Assembly (NCBI RefSeq): GCF_002079055.1
Contig: NC_047502.1
Location: 62,001-126,000, forward strand
Reading direction: 5' to 3'
Origin: Saccharomyces paradoxus
Lineage: Eukaryota > Ascomycota > Saccharomycetes > Saccharomycetales > Saccharomycetaceae
DNA: 64,000 nt
Shown here: positions 44,837-53,243 of the stretch, one piece after another
Position numbering within the stretch: the first letter of the stretch is position 1
Layout: each line of letters begins with the position of its first letter
The notes under the pieces: model-generated
Databases searched by the model: none
Seen by the model: only the letters and a program-made list of their open reading frames with translations
Told to the model about the DNA's origin: nothing
Position numbers and translations under genes: made by a program

Positions 44837-47800
44837 ATGCCTCCAAAGAAGTTTAAAGATTTAAACTCTTTCCTTGACGACCAACCAAAGGACCCAAATC
44901 TGGTCGCTTCTCCCTTTGGTGGTTATTTTAAAAATCCTACTGCTGATGCCGGTAATAGCAACGCTTCCAACAAAAGTAGCTACCAACAACAGCGGAATTG
45001 GAAACAAGGCGGCAACTACCAGAATGCGTCTTATCAACAAGGTGGTTACCAGTCGTATAACAATAACTACAACAACTATAATAACTATAGTAAATACAAT
45101 GGCCAAAGTTATCAAAAAACTAATTACAAACAATCGGCTGTGACACCCAACCAAAGTGGGACTCCAACTCCATCTGCTTCTACCACATCTTTGACCTCTT
45201 TGAATGAAAAACTGTCGAACTTAGAGTTAACACCCATCTCTCAATTCTTATCGAAGATACCTGAGTGCCAAAGCATCACTGATTGCAAAAATCAAATTAA
45301 ACTAATCATTGAAGAATTTGGCAAGGAAGGTAACAGTACAGGTGAAAAAATTGAAGAGTGGAAAATAGTCGATGTTCTATCCAAATTCATCAAACCTAAG
45401 AATCCATCATTAGTCAGAGAATCTGCCATGCTAATAATTTCCAACATTGCTCAATTTTTTAACGGAAAACCTCCACAAGAAGCGTACTTGCTACCATTAT
45501 TCAATGTGGCCCTTGACTGTGTTTCTGATAAAGAGAACACCGTCAAACGTGCCGCGCAACATGCCATTGATTCTTTGTTGAATTGCTTTCCAATGGAGGC
45601 TTTAACCTGCATTGTACTTCCCACAATTCTAGATTTCTTATCATCTGGTGCCAAATGGCAAGCTAAGATGGCTGCTTTGAGCGTCGTAGATAGAATAAGA
45701 GAAGATTCGGCGAACGATTTACTGGAACTAACTTTCAAAGATGCCGTTCCAGTTTTGACCGATGTAGCTACTGATTTCAAACCAGAATTGGCCAAACAAG
45801 GTTATAAAACATTATTAGACTATGTTTCTATCTTAGATAACTTAGATTTGTCTCCCCGTTATAAATTGATTGTGGACACTCTGCAAGATCCATCTAAGGT
45901 CCCTGAATCTGTAAAGTCGTTATCCAGTGTTACATTTGTCGCTGAAGTTACCGAACCCTCTCTGTCTTTATTAGTTCCTATCCTAAACAGATCTTTGAAC
46001 CTATCTTCTTCATCCCAAGAGCAACTAAGACAGACCGTTATTGTTGTGGAGAATTTAACAAGGTTGGTGAATAACCGTAATGAAATCGAAAGTTTCATTC
46101 CTCTGCTTCTACCTGGTATCCAAAAGGTTGTTGACACTGCCTCCTTACCAGAAGTGCGTGAATTGGCTGAAAAGGCCCTTAACGTTTTAAGAGAAGATGA
46201 CGAAGCCGACAAGGAAAACAAGTTCTCGGGAAGGATGACTTTAGAAGAAGGTAGAGACTTCTTACTTGATCATCTCAAAGGCATTAAAGCTGATGATTCC
46301 TGTTTCATCAAGCCTTACATGAATGACGAAACAGTCGTCAAGTACATGAGCAAGATTTTGACCGTGGATTCTAACGTTAACGACTGGAAAAGGCTTGAAG
46401 ATTTTTTGACCGCAGTTTTTGGTGGTTCAGATTCACAAAGAGAATTTGTCAAACAGGACTTCATCCATAACTTGAGAGCATTATTTTATCAGGAAAAGGA
46501 AAGAGCAGATGAGGACGAAGGTATTGAGATTGTCAACACTGATTTCTCCTTAGCTTATGGTTCAAGAATGCTTTTGAACAAAACAAATCTACGTCTTTTA
46601 AAGGGCCATCGTTACGGTTTGTGTGGTAGGAATGGTGCTGGTAAATCTACTTTAATGAGAGCAATCGCTAATGGTCAGTTAGATGGATTTCCTGATAAGA
46701 ACACATTACGTACCTGTTTCGTCGAACATAAATTGCAAGGTGAAGAAGGTGATTTAGACTTGGTTTCTTTCATTGCTCTGGATGAAGAATTGCAATCTAC
46801 TTCTCGTGAGGAAATTGCCAATGCTTTGGAATCTGTCGGTTTTGATGAAGAGAGAAGAGCTCAAACCGTTGGGTCTTTATCTGGTGGTTGGAAAATGAAG
46901 TTGGAGTTGGCAAGAGCCATGCTACAAAGAGCCGATATTTTATTGCTGGATGAACCTACTAATCATTTAGATGTCTCGAACGTTAAGTGGTTAGAAGAAT
47001 ATTTACTGGAACATACTGATATTACATCATTGATTGTTTCTCACGACTCTGGTTTCTTAGATACAGTCTGTACTGATATCATTCATTATGAAAACAAAAA
47101 ATTGGCTTATTACAAGGGTAACTTAGCTGCATTTGTTGAGCAGAAACCTGAAGCTAAGTCTTATTATACTTTGACCGATTCTAATGCTCAAATGCGCTTC
47201 CCACCCCCAGGTATATTAACGGGTGTTAAGTCCAACACTAGAGCAGTCGCTAAAATGACTGATGTCACTTTCAGTTATCCAGGTGCTCAAAAACCTTCCT
47301 TAAGTCATGTCTCCTGTTCATTGTCTCTGTCTTCTCGTGTGGCCTGTTTAGGTCCAAATGGTGCTGGTAAATCCACATTAATCAAGTTATTAACCGGTGA
47401 ATTGGTTCCAAATGAAGGTAAAGTGGAAAAACATCCAAACTTACGTATTGGTTATATTGCTCAACATGCGTTGCAACACGTCAACGAACATAAGGAAAAG
47501 ACGGCTAATCAATACTTACAATGGCGTTATCAATTTGGTGATGACCGTGAAGTTTTATTGAAAGAATCTAGAAAAATATCCGAAGATGAAAAGGAAATGA
47601 TGACAAAGGAAATTGACATTGATGATGGTAGAGGTAAGAGAGCTATTGAAGCTATTGTCGGTAGACAAAAGTTGAAAAAATCTTTTCAATATGAGGTCAA
47701 ATGGAAGTATTGGAAACCAAAATACAATTCTTGGGTTCCAAAGGATGTTTTGGTTGAACATGGTTTTGAAAAATTGGTCCAAAAATTCGACGATCATGAA

Positions 47801-48406
47801 GCCTCCAGAGAGGGTTTGGGTTACCGTCAATTGATTCCTTCAGTTATCACCAAACATTTCGAAGACGTTGGTCTAGACTCTGAAATTGCTAACCATACTC
47901 CACTAGGTTCCTTGTCTGGTGGTCAATTAGTCAAAGTCGTTATTGCAGGTGCTATGTGGAACAACCCTCATTTACTTGTTTTAGATGAACCTACCAATTA
48001 TTTGGACAGAGACTCTCTTGGTGCTTTAGCCGTTGCTATTCGTGACTGGAGTGGTGGTGTTGTTATGATTTCGCATAATAACGAATTTGTTGGCGCTTTA
48101 TGCCCTGAACAATGGATTGTGGAGAACGGTAAAATGGTTCAAAAGGGTACTGCACAAGTTGATCAATCCAAATTCGAAGATGGTGGCAATGCTGATGCCG
48201 TTGGCCTAAAGGCCTCTAACTTAGCCAAACCATCTGTCGATGACGATGATTCCCCAGCTAACATCAAGGTTAAACAAAGAAAGAAGAGATTGACAAGAAA
48301 TGAAAAGAAGTTGCAAGCTGAACGTCGTCGTCTACGTTACATCGAATGGTTGTCATCGCCAAAAGGTACACCAAAACCAGTCGATACTGACGATGAAGAA
48401 GATTGA
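44837..48406 (+). CDS. NEW1: New1, ABCF ATPase in translation termination, with prion-like N-terminus
   Basis: eEF3-like ribosome-associated ATPase that helps termination and recycling at certain C-terminal codons. The protein has 1189 residues, slightly shorter than the roughly 1196 of S. cerevisiae. The N-terminus (about 35-105) is rich in Gln, Asn, Tyr and Gly, with repeated NNY units; this is the known prion-forming region. HEAT repeats follow (about 140-460) and then a four-helix bundle. Two ABC cassettes carry Walker A at 597-604 (GRNGAGKS) and from 839 (GPNGAGKS), signature LSGG motifs and Walker B LLLDEPTNHLD and LVLDEPTNYLD. A chromodomain-like insert (YEVKWKYWKPKYNSWV, about 952-967) sits in the second cassette. 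The C-terminal tail is basic. Confidence 0.96.
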   Translation: MPPKKFKDLNSFLDDQPKDPNLVASPFGGYFKNPTADAGNSNASNKSSYQQQRNWKQGGNYQNASYQQGGYQSYNNNYNNYNNYSKYNGQSYQKTNYKQSAVTPNQSGTPTPSASTTSLTSLNEKLSNLELTPISQFLSKIPECQSITDCKNQIKLIIEEFGKEGNSTGEKIEEWKIVDVLSKFIKPKNPSLVRESAMLIISNIAQFFNGKPPQEAYLLPLFNVALDCVSDKENTVKRAAQHAIDSLLNCFPMEALTCIVLPTILDFLSSGAKWQAKMAALSVVDRIREDSANDLLELTFKDAVPVLTDVATDFKPELAKQGYKTLLDYVSILDNLDLSPRYKLIVDTLQDPSKVPESVKSLSSVTFVAEVTEPSLSLLVPILNRSLNLSSSSQEQLRQTVIVVENLTRLVNNRNEIESFIPLLLPGIQKVVDTASLPEVRELAEKALNVLREDDEADKENKFSGRMTLEEGRDFLLDHLKGIKADDSCFIKPYMNDETVVKYMSKILTVDSNVNDWKRLEDFLTAVFGGSDSQREFVKQDFIHNLRALFYQEKERADEDEGIEIVNTDFSLAYGSRMLLNKTNLRLLKGHRYGLCGRNGAGKSTLMRAIANGQLDGFPDKNTLRTCFVEHKLQGEEGDLDLVSFIALDEELQSTSREEIANALESVGFDEERRAQTVGSLSGGWKMKLELARAMLQRADILLLDEPTNHLDVSNVKWLEEYLLEHTDITSLIVSHDSGFLDTVCTDIIHYENKKLAYYKGNLAAFVEQKPEAKSYYTLTDSNAQMRFPPPGILTGVKSNTRAVAKMTDVTFSYPGAQKPSLSHVSCSLSLSSRVACLGPNGAGKSTLIKLLTGELVPNEGKVEKHPNLRIGYIAQHALQHVNEHKEKTANQYLQWRYQFGDDREVLLKESRKISEDEKEMMTKEIDIDDGRGKRAIEAIVGRQKLKKSFQYEVKWKYWKPKYNSWVPKDVLVEHGFEKLVQKFDDHEASREGLGYRQLIPSVITKHFEDVGLDSEIANHTPLGSLSGGQLVKVVIAGAMWNNPHLLVLDEPTNYLDRDSLGALAVAIRDWSGGVVMISHNNEFVGALCPEQWIVENGKMVQKGTAQVDQSKFEDGGNADAVGLKASNLAKPSVDDDDSPANIKVKQRKKRLTRNEKKLQAERRRLRYIEWLSSPKGTPKPVDTDDEED

Positions 48407-49081
48407 AAGCCTACTGGCTAGTGTTTTATCTTCGCTTACTTCGTTTTTGTTTCTCTTCATCATCTTTCTTTTTTTTCTTGTTCACTCCTCAAATGGAGCT
48501 TTTACTATGTTGATAGAGTTTAGGGCAAGTATATGACGCTCTTCTTCCTTTTTTGTTTTCTAGGTTAATTCATTTTTAATACAGAGTAGTTAATATTGGT
48601 TCTTTTATATATATATATACGGTACGCAACTTGATTATGTAAACTTAAATTCAAGGAATCCTTTTTAATGCTAACATTTGTCAATGCTGGACTACAAGTT
48701 GGAAAAGAGATTGTAATAAAAGATCATTTTTTTAAAAATACACAAAAATGGTCATTATCTTCATACGTTCAAAAATGATCTAAGTTATGAATTGTGTTCG
48801 AAGAGCACACTAAAATAACTCCTGATCCATTAGGCACATCCTGCGACGATTTAAAGGGGTTAAATATTCTTTTACTGCTAGCGCCCACCTTATAAATCCC
48901 TCATTATACCAGTAATGAACGGACGGTGTTGAAGAAAATAATCCGGGTAAGAAATTGAACTAGGGAGTAATGAGCATTCATAGATTCTTCGACTAGCAAA
49001 AGGCGATGATGATTTTTCATACATTGAAACTACAACTGGTTACATGGGTTACAAGAATCACAACGAAACAATAATATAACA
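48407..49081. promoter_or_regulatory. Intergenic: NEW1 3' end and YPL225W promoter
   Basis: A 675-bp gap between tandem genes. It has a short TA repeat (48607-48620), probably part of the NEW1 3' region, and a full Reb1 consensus at 48943-48950 about 135 bp before YPL225W. Confidence 0.5.
48944..48950 (+). promoter_or_regulatory. Reb1 site upstream of YPL225W
   Basis: CGGGTAA preceded by C (CCGGGTAA), about 135 bp upstream of the ATG. Confidence 0.65.
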
Positions 49082-49522
49082 ATGTCCACCTTTAATGCAG
49101 AAACTGCTGATAACTTAGAAGATATTGAGAAACAATTCGCTGTTGTTGCTGTTGAACAGGCAGAAACATACTGGAAACTATTAACAAGTGTTCCAGGTTC
49201 CAAGTTACGCTTAACTAAGTTTGATGACGAAATATACGAGAACTTTATGGAAAGATTTCCAGAATACAAGGATGTTGAGAGAGTCAAAAAGTTTACGGAG
49301 GAAGAATTAAAAACTAAAGAAGCCAAGGAAAGATGGAGAAAGTTCTTCTCAATTTTTGAGAAGAAAATCGAAGACTACAACTTTGGTACTTTGTTAAGAA
49401 CAGATGCTTCAGCTGAATATGGCCAATTTTCTACTTGTTTTGTCGTGAGGCTACAATTCTATGCTTTTGAAATTGCTAGAAATAAGCACGGTTTGAACGA
49501 TTGGATTGTCGGCCAGAAATGA
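49082..49522 (+). CDS. YPL225W: PBDC1-family protein, chaperone for eEF1A (Chp1)
   Basis: A 146-residue member of the PBDC1 (polysaccharide biosynthesis domain-containing 1) family, the same length as S. cerevisiae YPL225W. From recent literature as I recall it, this protein (proposed name Chp1) acts at the ribosome as a dedicated chaperone for the GTPase domain of newly made eEF1A. The protein is charged and helical, with the conserved family blocks AVEQAETYWKLL (about 21-32) and FGTLLRTDA (about 101-109) and a C-terminal GLNDWIVGQK. There are no signal or membrane segments, so it is cytosolic. It converges on MMT2 with 177 bp between. Confidence 0.92.
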   Translation: MSTFNAETADNLEDIEKQFAVVAVEQAETYWKLLTSVPGSKLRLTKFDDEIYENFMERFPEYKDVERVKKFTEEELKTKEAKERWRKFFSIFEKKIEDYNFGTLLRTDASAEYGQFSTCFVVRLQFYAFEIARNKHGLNDWIVGQK

Positions 49523-49699
49523 ACATGCATATATATTTGTGATTGATTATATATAGAATACATTGCTTTATACAAAGGAACAGCACGAATTGTTCTTCCT
49601 TATTTAACATATATATATACTAAGCTCAGTAATTATTAATATGTGAAAGGCTGTGCTTTTGCTCTTTACTTTTTAAAAAAACTCATCATCAAAAATACA

Positions 49700-51154
49700 C
49701 TAATGTTTACGGATGTGATTGTTAGCAGAATCGAAGTGGCTGTGACTATGACTTCCTGATTTAATATCGTGAGTTTGTTCCAAGTCACTTTTAGAGTCAG
49801 AAGTTACATCAACGAACTCGACGTCCACCTTCCCCACATTTGGTACTTTCAGACGCAAATCTTGCCTTATAGTCGAGATAGCATTTTCCAAAAACCTTAT
49901 CCCGACTTCTTGCCCTGAATGTGAAACTGGTACCTCCAAAGTTGTGGTGGCACGAAGGTTAGGGCCAGATGCTAATATAGTGAGGTCTTTTACATATAAC
50001 GATTGCTTGAGATCCAAGTCCGTTTTCAAACTGCTAATGCTGTCTTTTATGACAGATTCAATTTCTAAATAACGAGGATCAGTGGGTGGTATGGACTGAT
50101 CAACTAACTCCTTCAATGAAGTTAAGATACCTTGTCCACCAGTTTTTATAATTAAACCTGACACCACAAGCCCACCTAAATTATCCAAAGATTGAATGTT
50201 GAAAAAATAACTAGACGTGATAGCGACCAATGCTACTAATGACGTCAAAGAGTCGACACGATGATGCCACGCGTTTGCCATTAGTACATTAGAATTTGTT
50301 TGGATAGCAACTTTCTTTGTTGCCTGGAAAACCCACTCTTTAACCAAGATAGAACCCGCTGCAATCCATACAGCATTGACGTTAGTTGCCTGCTGCGTCA
50401 AAGACTGAGAATGTGAATGCGTCTCACCGATTAAACCAGCCATTGATTCGAGAATTACATGAGGGATGATGGGCCCCACAATAGCGCATAATGATGACCA
50501 ACCGATAGATATACCGGCCATTGTCAAGATTGTGGATACTGCCAGAGACCCTACAGTTTCCACTTTACCATATCCATAAGGATACTCCGAAGTTGGTTTA
50601 CGAGATGCATATTGGACAGAAAACAGTGTTAAAAAATCAGATACTAAATCACTAAGAGCATGCACGGAATCAGCAAGTAACGCTTGAGAATGAAATGTAA
50701 TTCCTCCTATAAATTTTCCCACTGCCATCCCCACATTTGATGCGAGACCTATCCATGTTATTCTTACGCCAGGATTCTTTTTAATTTGCTGTACATTCAG
50801 CGACAATAGAGGATTGTCATGCATATGTGTGTGGCTATGACTATGAGTATGCTGCAGCAACGACTTCGCAGAGGGAGTGGTTCTTTCCTTTATCTGTTCA
50901 CTGTCATTGCGTTTGGAATTCCGTCCATCTTGTAAAATCTTTTTTGAAACGAGCTGTTCATTATAACTCTCCTCCTGACCTTCTTTATTTAGTAGTGTCG
51001 AAGAATGCAGGTGTTTTCTCCAGTTGACTGAGATCACTATGCTGTACGGGTTTGATGTTCTTATAACCCTCCCGGCCGCGTGGTAACTAGTATTGTTATA
51101 GCCTGGCACTGAGGAACCGAGTTGCTTGATGGAACCAATACCTATCCGCAGCAT
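49700..51154 (-). CDS. MMT2: Mmt2, mitochondrial iron/metal transporter (CDF family)
   Basis: Cation diffusion facilitator of the mitochondrial membrane, implicated with Mmt1 in iron export from the matrix to the cytosol. The 484 residues match S. cerevisiae. The N-terminal 60 residues are basic and rich in Ser and Arg, consistent with a mitochondrial presequence. A histidine-rich run (HTHSHSHTHMHD, about 102-113) is a likely metal-binding loop. Membrane helices follow, with CDF motifs: ADSVHALSDLVSD in one helix pair and ANAWHHRVDS in another, both supplying transported-metal ligands. A C-terminal cytosolic-fold domain ends in a further His-rich tail. The start is the ATG at 51154. Confidence 0.95.
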   Translation of the reverse strand: MLRIGIGSIKQLGSSVPGYNNTSYHAAGRVIRTSNPYSIVISVNWRKHLHSSTLLNKEGQEESYNEQLVSKKILQDGRNSKRNDSEQIKERTTPSAKSLLQHTHSHSHTHMHDNPLLSLNVQQIKKNPGVRITWIGLASNVGMAVGKFIGGITFHSQALLADSVHALSDLVSDFLTLFSVQYASRKPTSEYPYGYGKVETVGSLAVSTILTMAGISIGWSSLCAIVGPIIPHVILESMAGLIGETHSHSQSLTQQATNVNAVWIAAGSILVKEWVFQATKKVAIQTNSNVLMANAWHHRVDSLTSLVALVAITSSYFFNIQSLDNLGGLVVSGLIIKTGGQGILTSLKELVDQSIPPTDPRYLEIESVIKDSISSLKTDLDLKQSLYVKDLTILASGPNLRATTTLEVPVSHSGQEVGIRFLENAISTIRQDLRLKVPNVGKVDVEFVDVTSDSKSDLEQTHDIKSGSHSHSHFDSANNHIRKH

Positions 51155-51696
51155 ATCTTTATGGTGTTTGTTCCTTTGAGAACGTAATTGCTATTATTAC
51201 TTCGTGAATTTAAAAAAAGGATAGTTGTAAGAACGCACTTGAAAAGGTACCAATCTACTCGGGTTTTTACAACTGCCACTGACCTTGAGGTGAGGCAAAA
51301 AGAAATCTCAAAAATTGTTGTCCAGCACAATAACGATACTTTATCCGCTAATTCCAGGGCATTTGAGTTAGACAACGACTGTCCCACCCCGTTTTCTCAT
51401 AATCCTATTGTTATACACCTGGATCTGGAGGCCCGTGAAACGGCACACCTCGACGAAAAAGGTTACTACTAGGTTACTAATCAGATCAAACTGATGTTAA
51501 TAAAAACGTATAAACGGACAGCTATAGATCTAAATAAAACTAGATAAGACATATGAACTAGCTTAAAAAGTGGCACCTTGGCCAGTAGGCCAGATGAAGA
51601 AATAAAAAAAGACGACGAAATAAGGGTAAAAAATTGTCCTACTTGCTGCCTAAGGGTGCAACCCGCACCGTAGGCATGAAATAAATGCCACCGCAT
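51155..51696. other. Intergenic: MMT2 promoter and GRE1 3' end, with an unexplained plus-strand frame
   Basis: A 542-bp gap between two minus-strand genes. More than half is occupied by a plus-strand open frame described separately. No TATA box or factor site for MMT2 was recognised. Confidence 0.4.
51161..51472 (+). other. Possible small mitochondrial protein gene with an early stop, or its relic
   Basis: I do not recognise this frame. An ATG at 51161 opens eight codons (MVFVPLRT) and then a TAA at 51185. The same frame continues at once from a TTG at 51188 for 94 codons with no methionine and no further stop until 51472. The encoded peptide begins LLLLLREFKKRIVV and continues THLKRYQSTRVFTTATDL. 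It is Arg/Lys-rich, lacks acidic residues after one Glu and looks like a mitochondrial presequence; the rest is soluble and mixed in composition. Possible readings are a gene disabled by one stop, a near-cognate TTG start, read-through, or chance. I know of no annotated S. cerevisiae gene here. Confidence 0.3.
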
Positions 51697-52203
51697 CTAC
51701 CAGACGCCTTGATTTCCGCTATCGTCATCATATTGGTCGTTTCCTGATCCGGATAAGTCGCGTCTTCCGCTGCCCATGTTGGAGGATTGGTAGCGGTTAC
51801 TTTGGGCACCTCTTGTACGACCTTGTTTTTGCTGTTGACCTGAAGCCAAGAAATCATCATCTTCATCGTCGTCTAACTGACCTTGAGTGTTAGTCTCGCG
51901 GTAAGTTTGAGTGTAACCGCCACCACCGGTGCCCGCGGTGTAGTCAGTAGTTTGTTGCTGGAAATCGTTACCGCCAAGCTGCGTGTTACCGCCTAGATTA
52001 GATTGTGGTTGCTGGTGTTGAGGAAAATTACCTTGGTTCTGCTCACCGTAAGGATCAGCCTTGGATCCTTGATTCCTCAATTCTCTCTGTTGATGTTTTT
52101 CATGACGTTGTTGTCTAGTTTGGTCGTCATTGTCGTCTTCGTAACGCTCATCGTGGTCGTTGCCATGCAATTTGTCAGCAAACTTGTTTAATAAATTGGA
52201 CAT
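51697..52203 (-). CDS. GRE1: Gre1, stress-induced hydrophilin
   Basis: Very hydrophilic, desiccation- and osmotic-stress-induced protein; like its duplicate Sip18 it protects enzymes during drying. The 168 residues match S. cerevisiae. The composition is dominated by Gln, Gly, Asp, Asn and Arg with almost no hydrophobic residues, and no domain is expected. An Asp/Glu/Arg-rich N-terminal third (KFADKLHGNDHDERYEDD) is followed by Gln/Gly repeats. A CCCCT/AGGGG stress core lies 146 bp upstream of the ATG and a TATA-like run about 60 bp upstream, which fits the known Msn2/4 and Hog1 control. Confidence 0.94.
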   Translation of the reverse strand: MSNLLNKFADKLHGNDHDERYEDDNDDQTRQQRHEKHQQRELRNQGSKADPYGEQNQGNFPQHQQPQSNLGGNTQLGGNDFQQQTTDYTAGTGGGGYTQTYRETNTQGQLDDDEDDDFLASGQQQKQGRTRGAQSNRYQSSNMGSGRRDLSGSGNDQYDDDSGNQGVW

Positions 52204-53243
52204 CTTTGAATTGTTATTTGTACTCAGGTTTTATACAGCACCGATTGTCTTTAGAGAGAGTATATATTTGAGAAATGAGAGTAAGAATGTATTCTTTTTG
52301 ATGAAATAGTAATGAGCTTTTATAGTCCAAGAAGTATTCACTGCTTTAAGGGGGGCTGATTGACAAGCAAGAAACAGAGACCAAAAAAAGGATCTGGGTC
52401 TTTTCTTACCAGTTCCCTTTACTCCCTTTGTGCGTTATTTGTTTTAATTACTAGGCATGATGCGGGGAGGAAGTTACTATCCAATGTCATTAAAAGCGTA
52501 GGAGAGATTGTTCTGGTTTGGCAACAAAGGGCAAAAGAAATGACGAAGCCCAAACGTGCTCCTAGTATTACAAATTACTTTTTTTTAAAAGGAAGCCAGG
52601 CCTCAGTTTACAATAACTGTGGTTAAGGAGAGAGATACTAGTGAACACAATTCATACACAGTCGATCATACACAAGCACGGAAAAGATTGGTTAATCATG
52701 TACGACTAAAGTAAAACTGCCATTGACCTCATGTATGCCACCACATGCTGTAACTTGTTATTTCCCCTTTGTGATCCCTAAAAGGCGGGATCTACTACGT
52801 AACGAGAACATCCTCAAACCCATACCTGGGACCACTTAATGTTCTTTCCTTGAAGGGCTCCATGGTTGGAACTACTGTGAAGTTACAGGAAATTAAGGAT
52901 ACGTCAATTATGGGGCCATACATTGGACCAAATGGAACCTCGTCAGGCAAAGCGTCCAGCTCCTTTAAGCCACGTAATTCCTTCTTCTCTTTTCCCTTAT
53001 TTATTCGGGTGAAATAACACATGGTTGCACGGCTGACGCGGAACTCCGAAATTGGACGATGAAGAACATGACCGTGATGTGTGGTGATCATGAAACTGGA
53101 AAGTGAGCCAAAGGACCCACAAACACGTCACCGTAATTATTCTGCTTTCATAAAAACAGCCATCAAGGACAAGCTACAAACCACACACCAGAAAGTGAAG
53201 GAAGTAGAGTCCAAGAAAGAAAGACAAAGCGTGTTATACAATT
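52204..53243. promoter_or_regulatory. Intergenic: divergent GRE1/FMP40 promoter
   Basis: This 1040-bp gap is the longest in the window. STRE cores are at 52349-52353 (AGGGG, in a run of six G) and 52764-52768 (CCCCT). Frames at 52360..52626 (TTG start, plus) and 52795..53091 (ATG start, 98 codons, minus) have no recognised feature. A plus-strand frame from the ATG at 53090 overlaps the FMP40 start out of phase. Confidence 0.5.
52349..52353 (+). promoter_or_regulatory. Stress-response element (STRE) of GRE1
   Basis: AGGGG core, 146 bp upstream of the GRE1 ATG, in the promoter of a gene known to be induced by Msn2/4. Confidence 0.6.

Noticed and set aside
52360-52626. 88-codon plus-strand frame upstream of FMP40
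   Set aside because: TTG start, no recognised domain, and it occupies the GRE1 promoter.
52795-53091. 98-codon ATG-started minus-strand frame in the GRE1/FMP40 gap
   Set aside because: It sits in the FMP40 promoter on the opposite strand with no recognisable motif. I could not support it, though it would deserve a conservation check.
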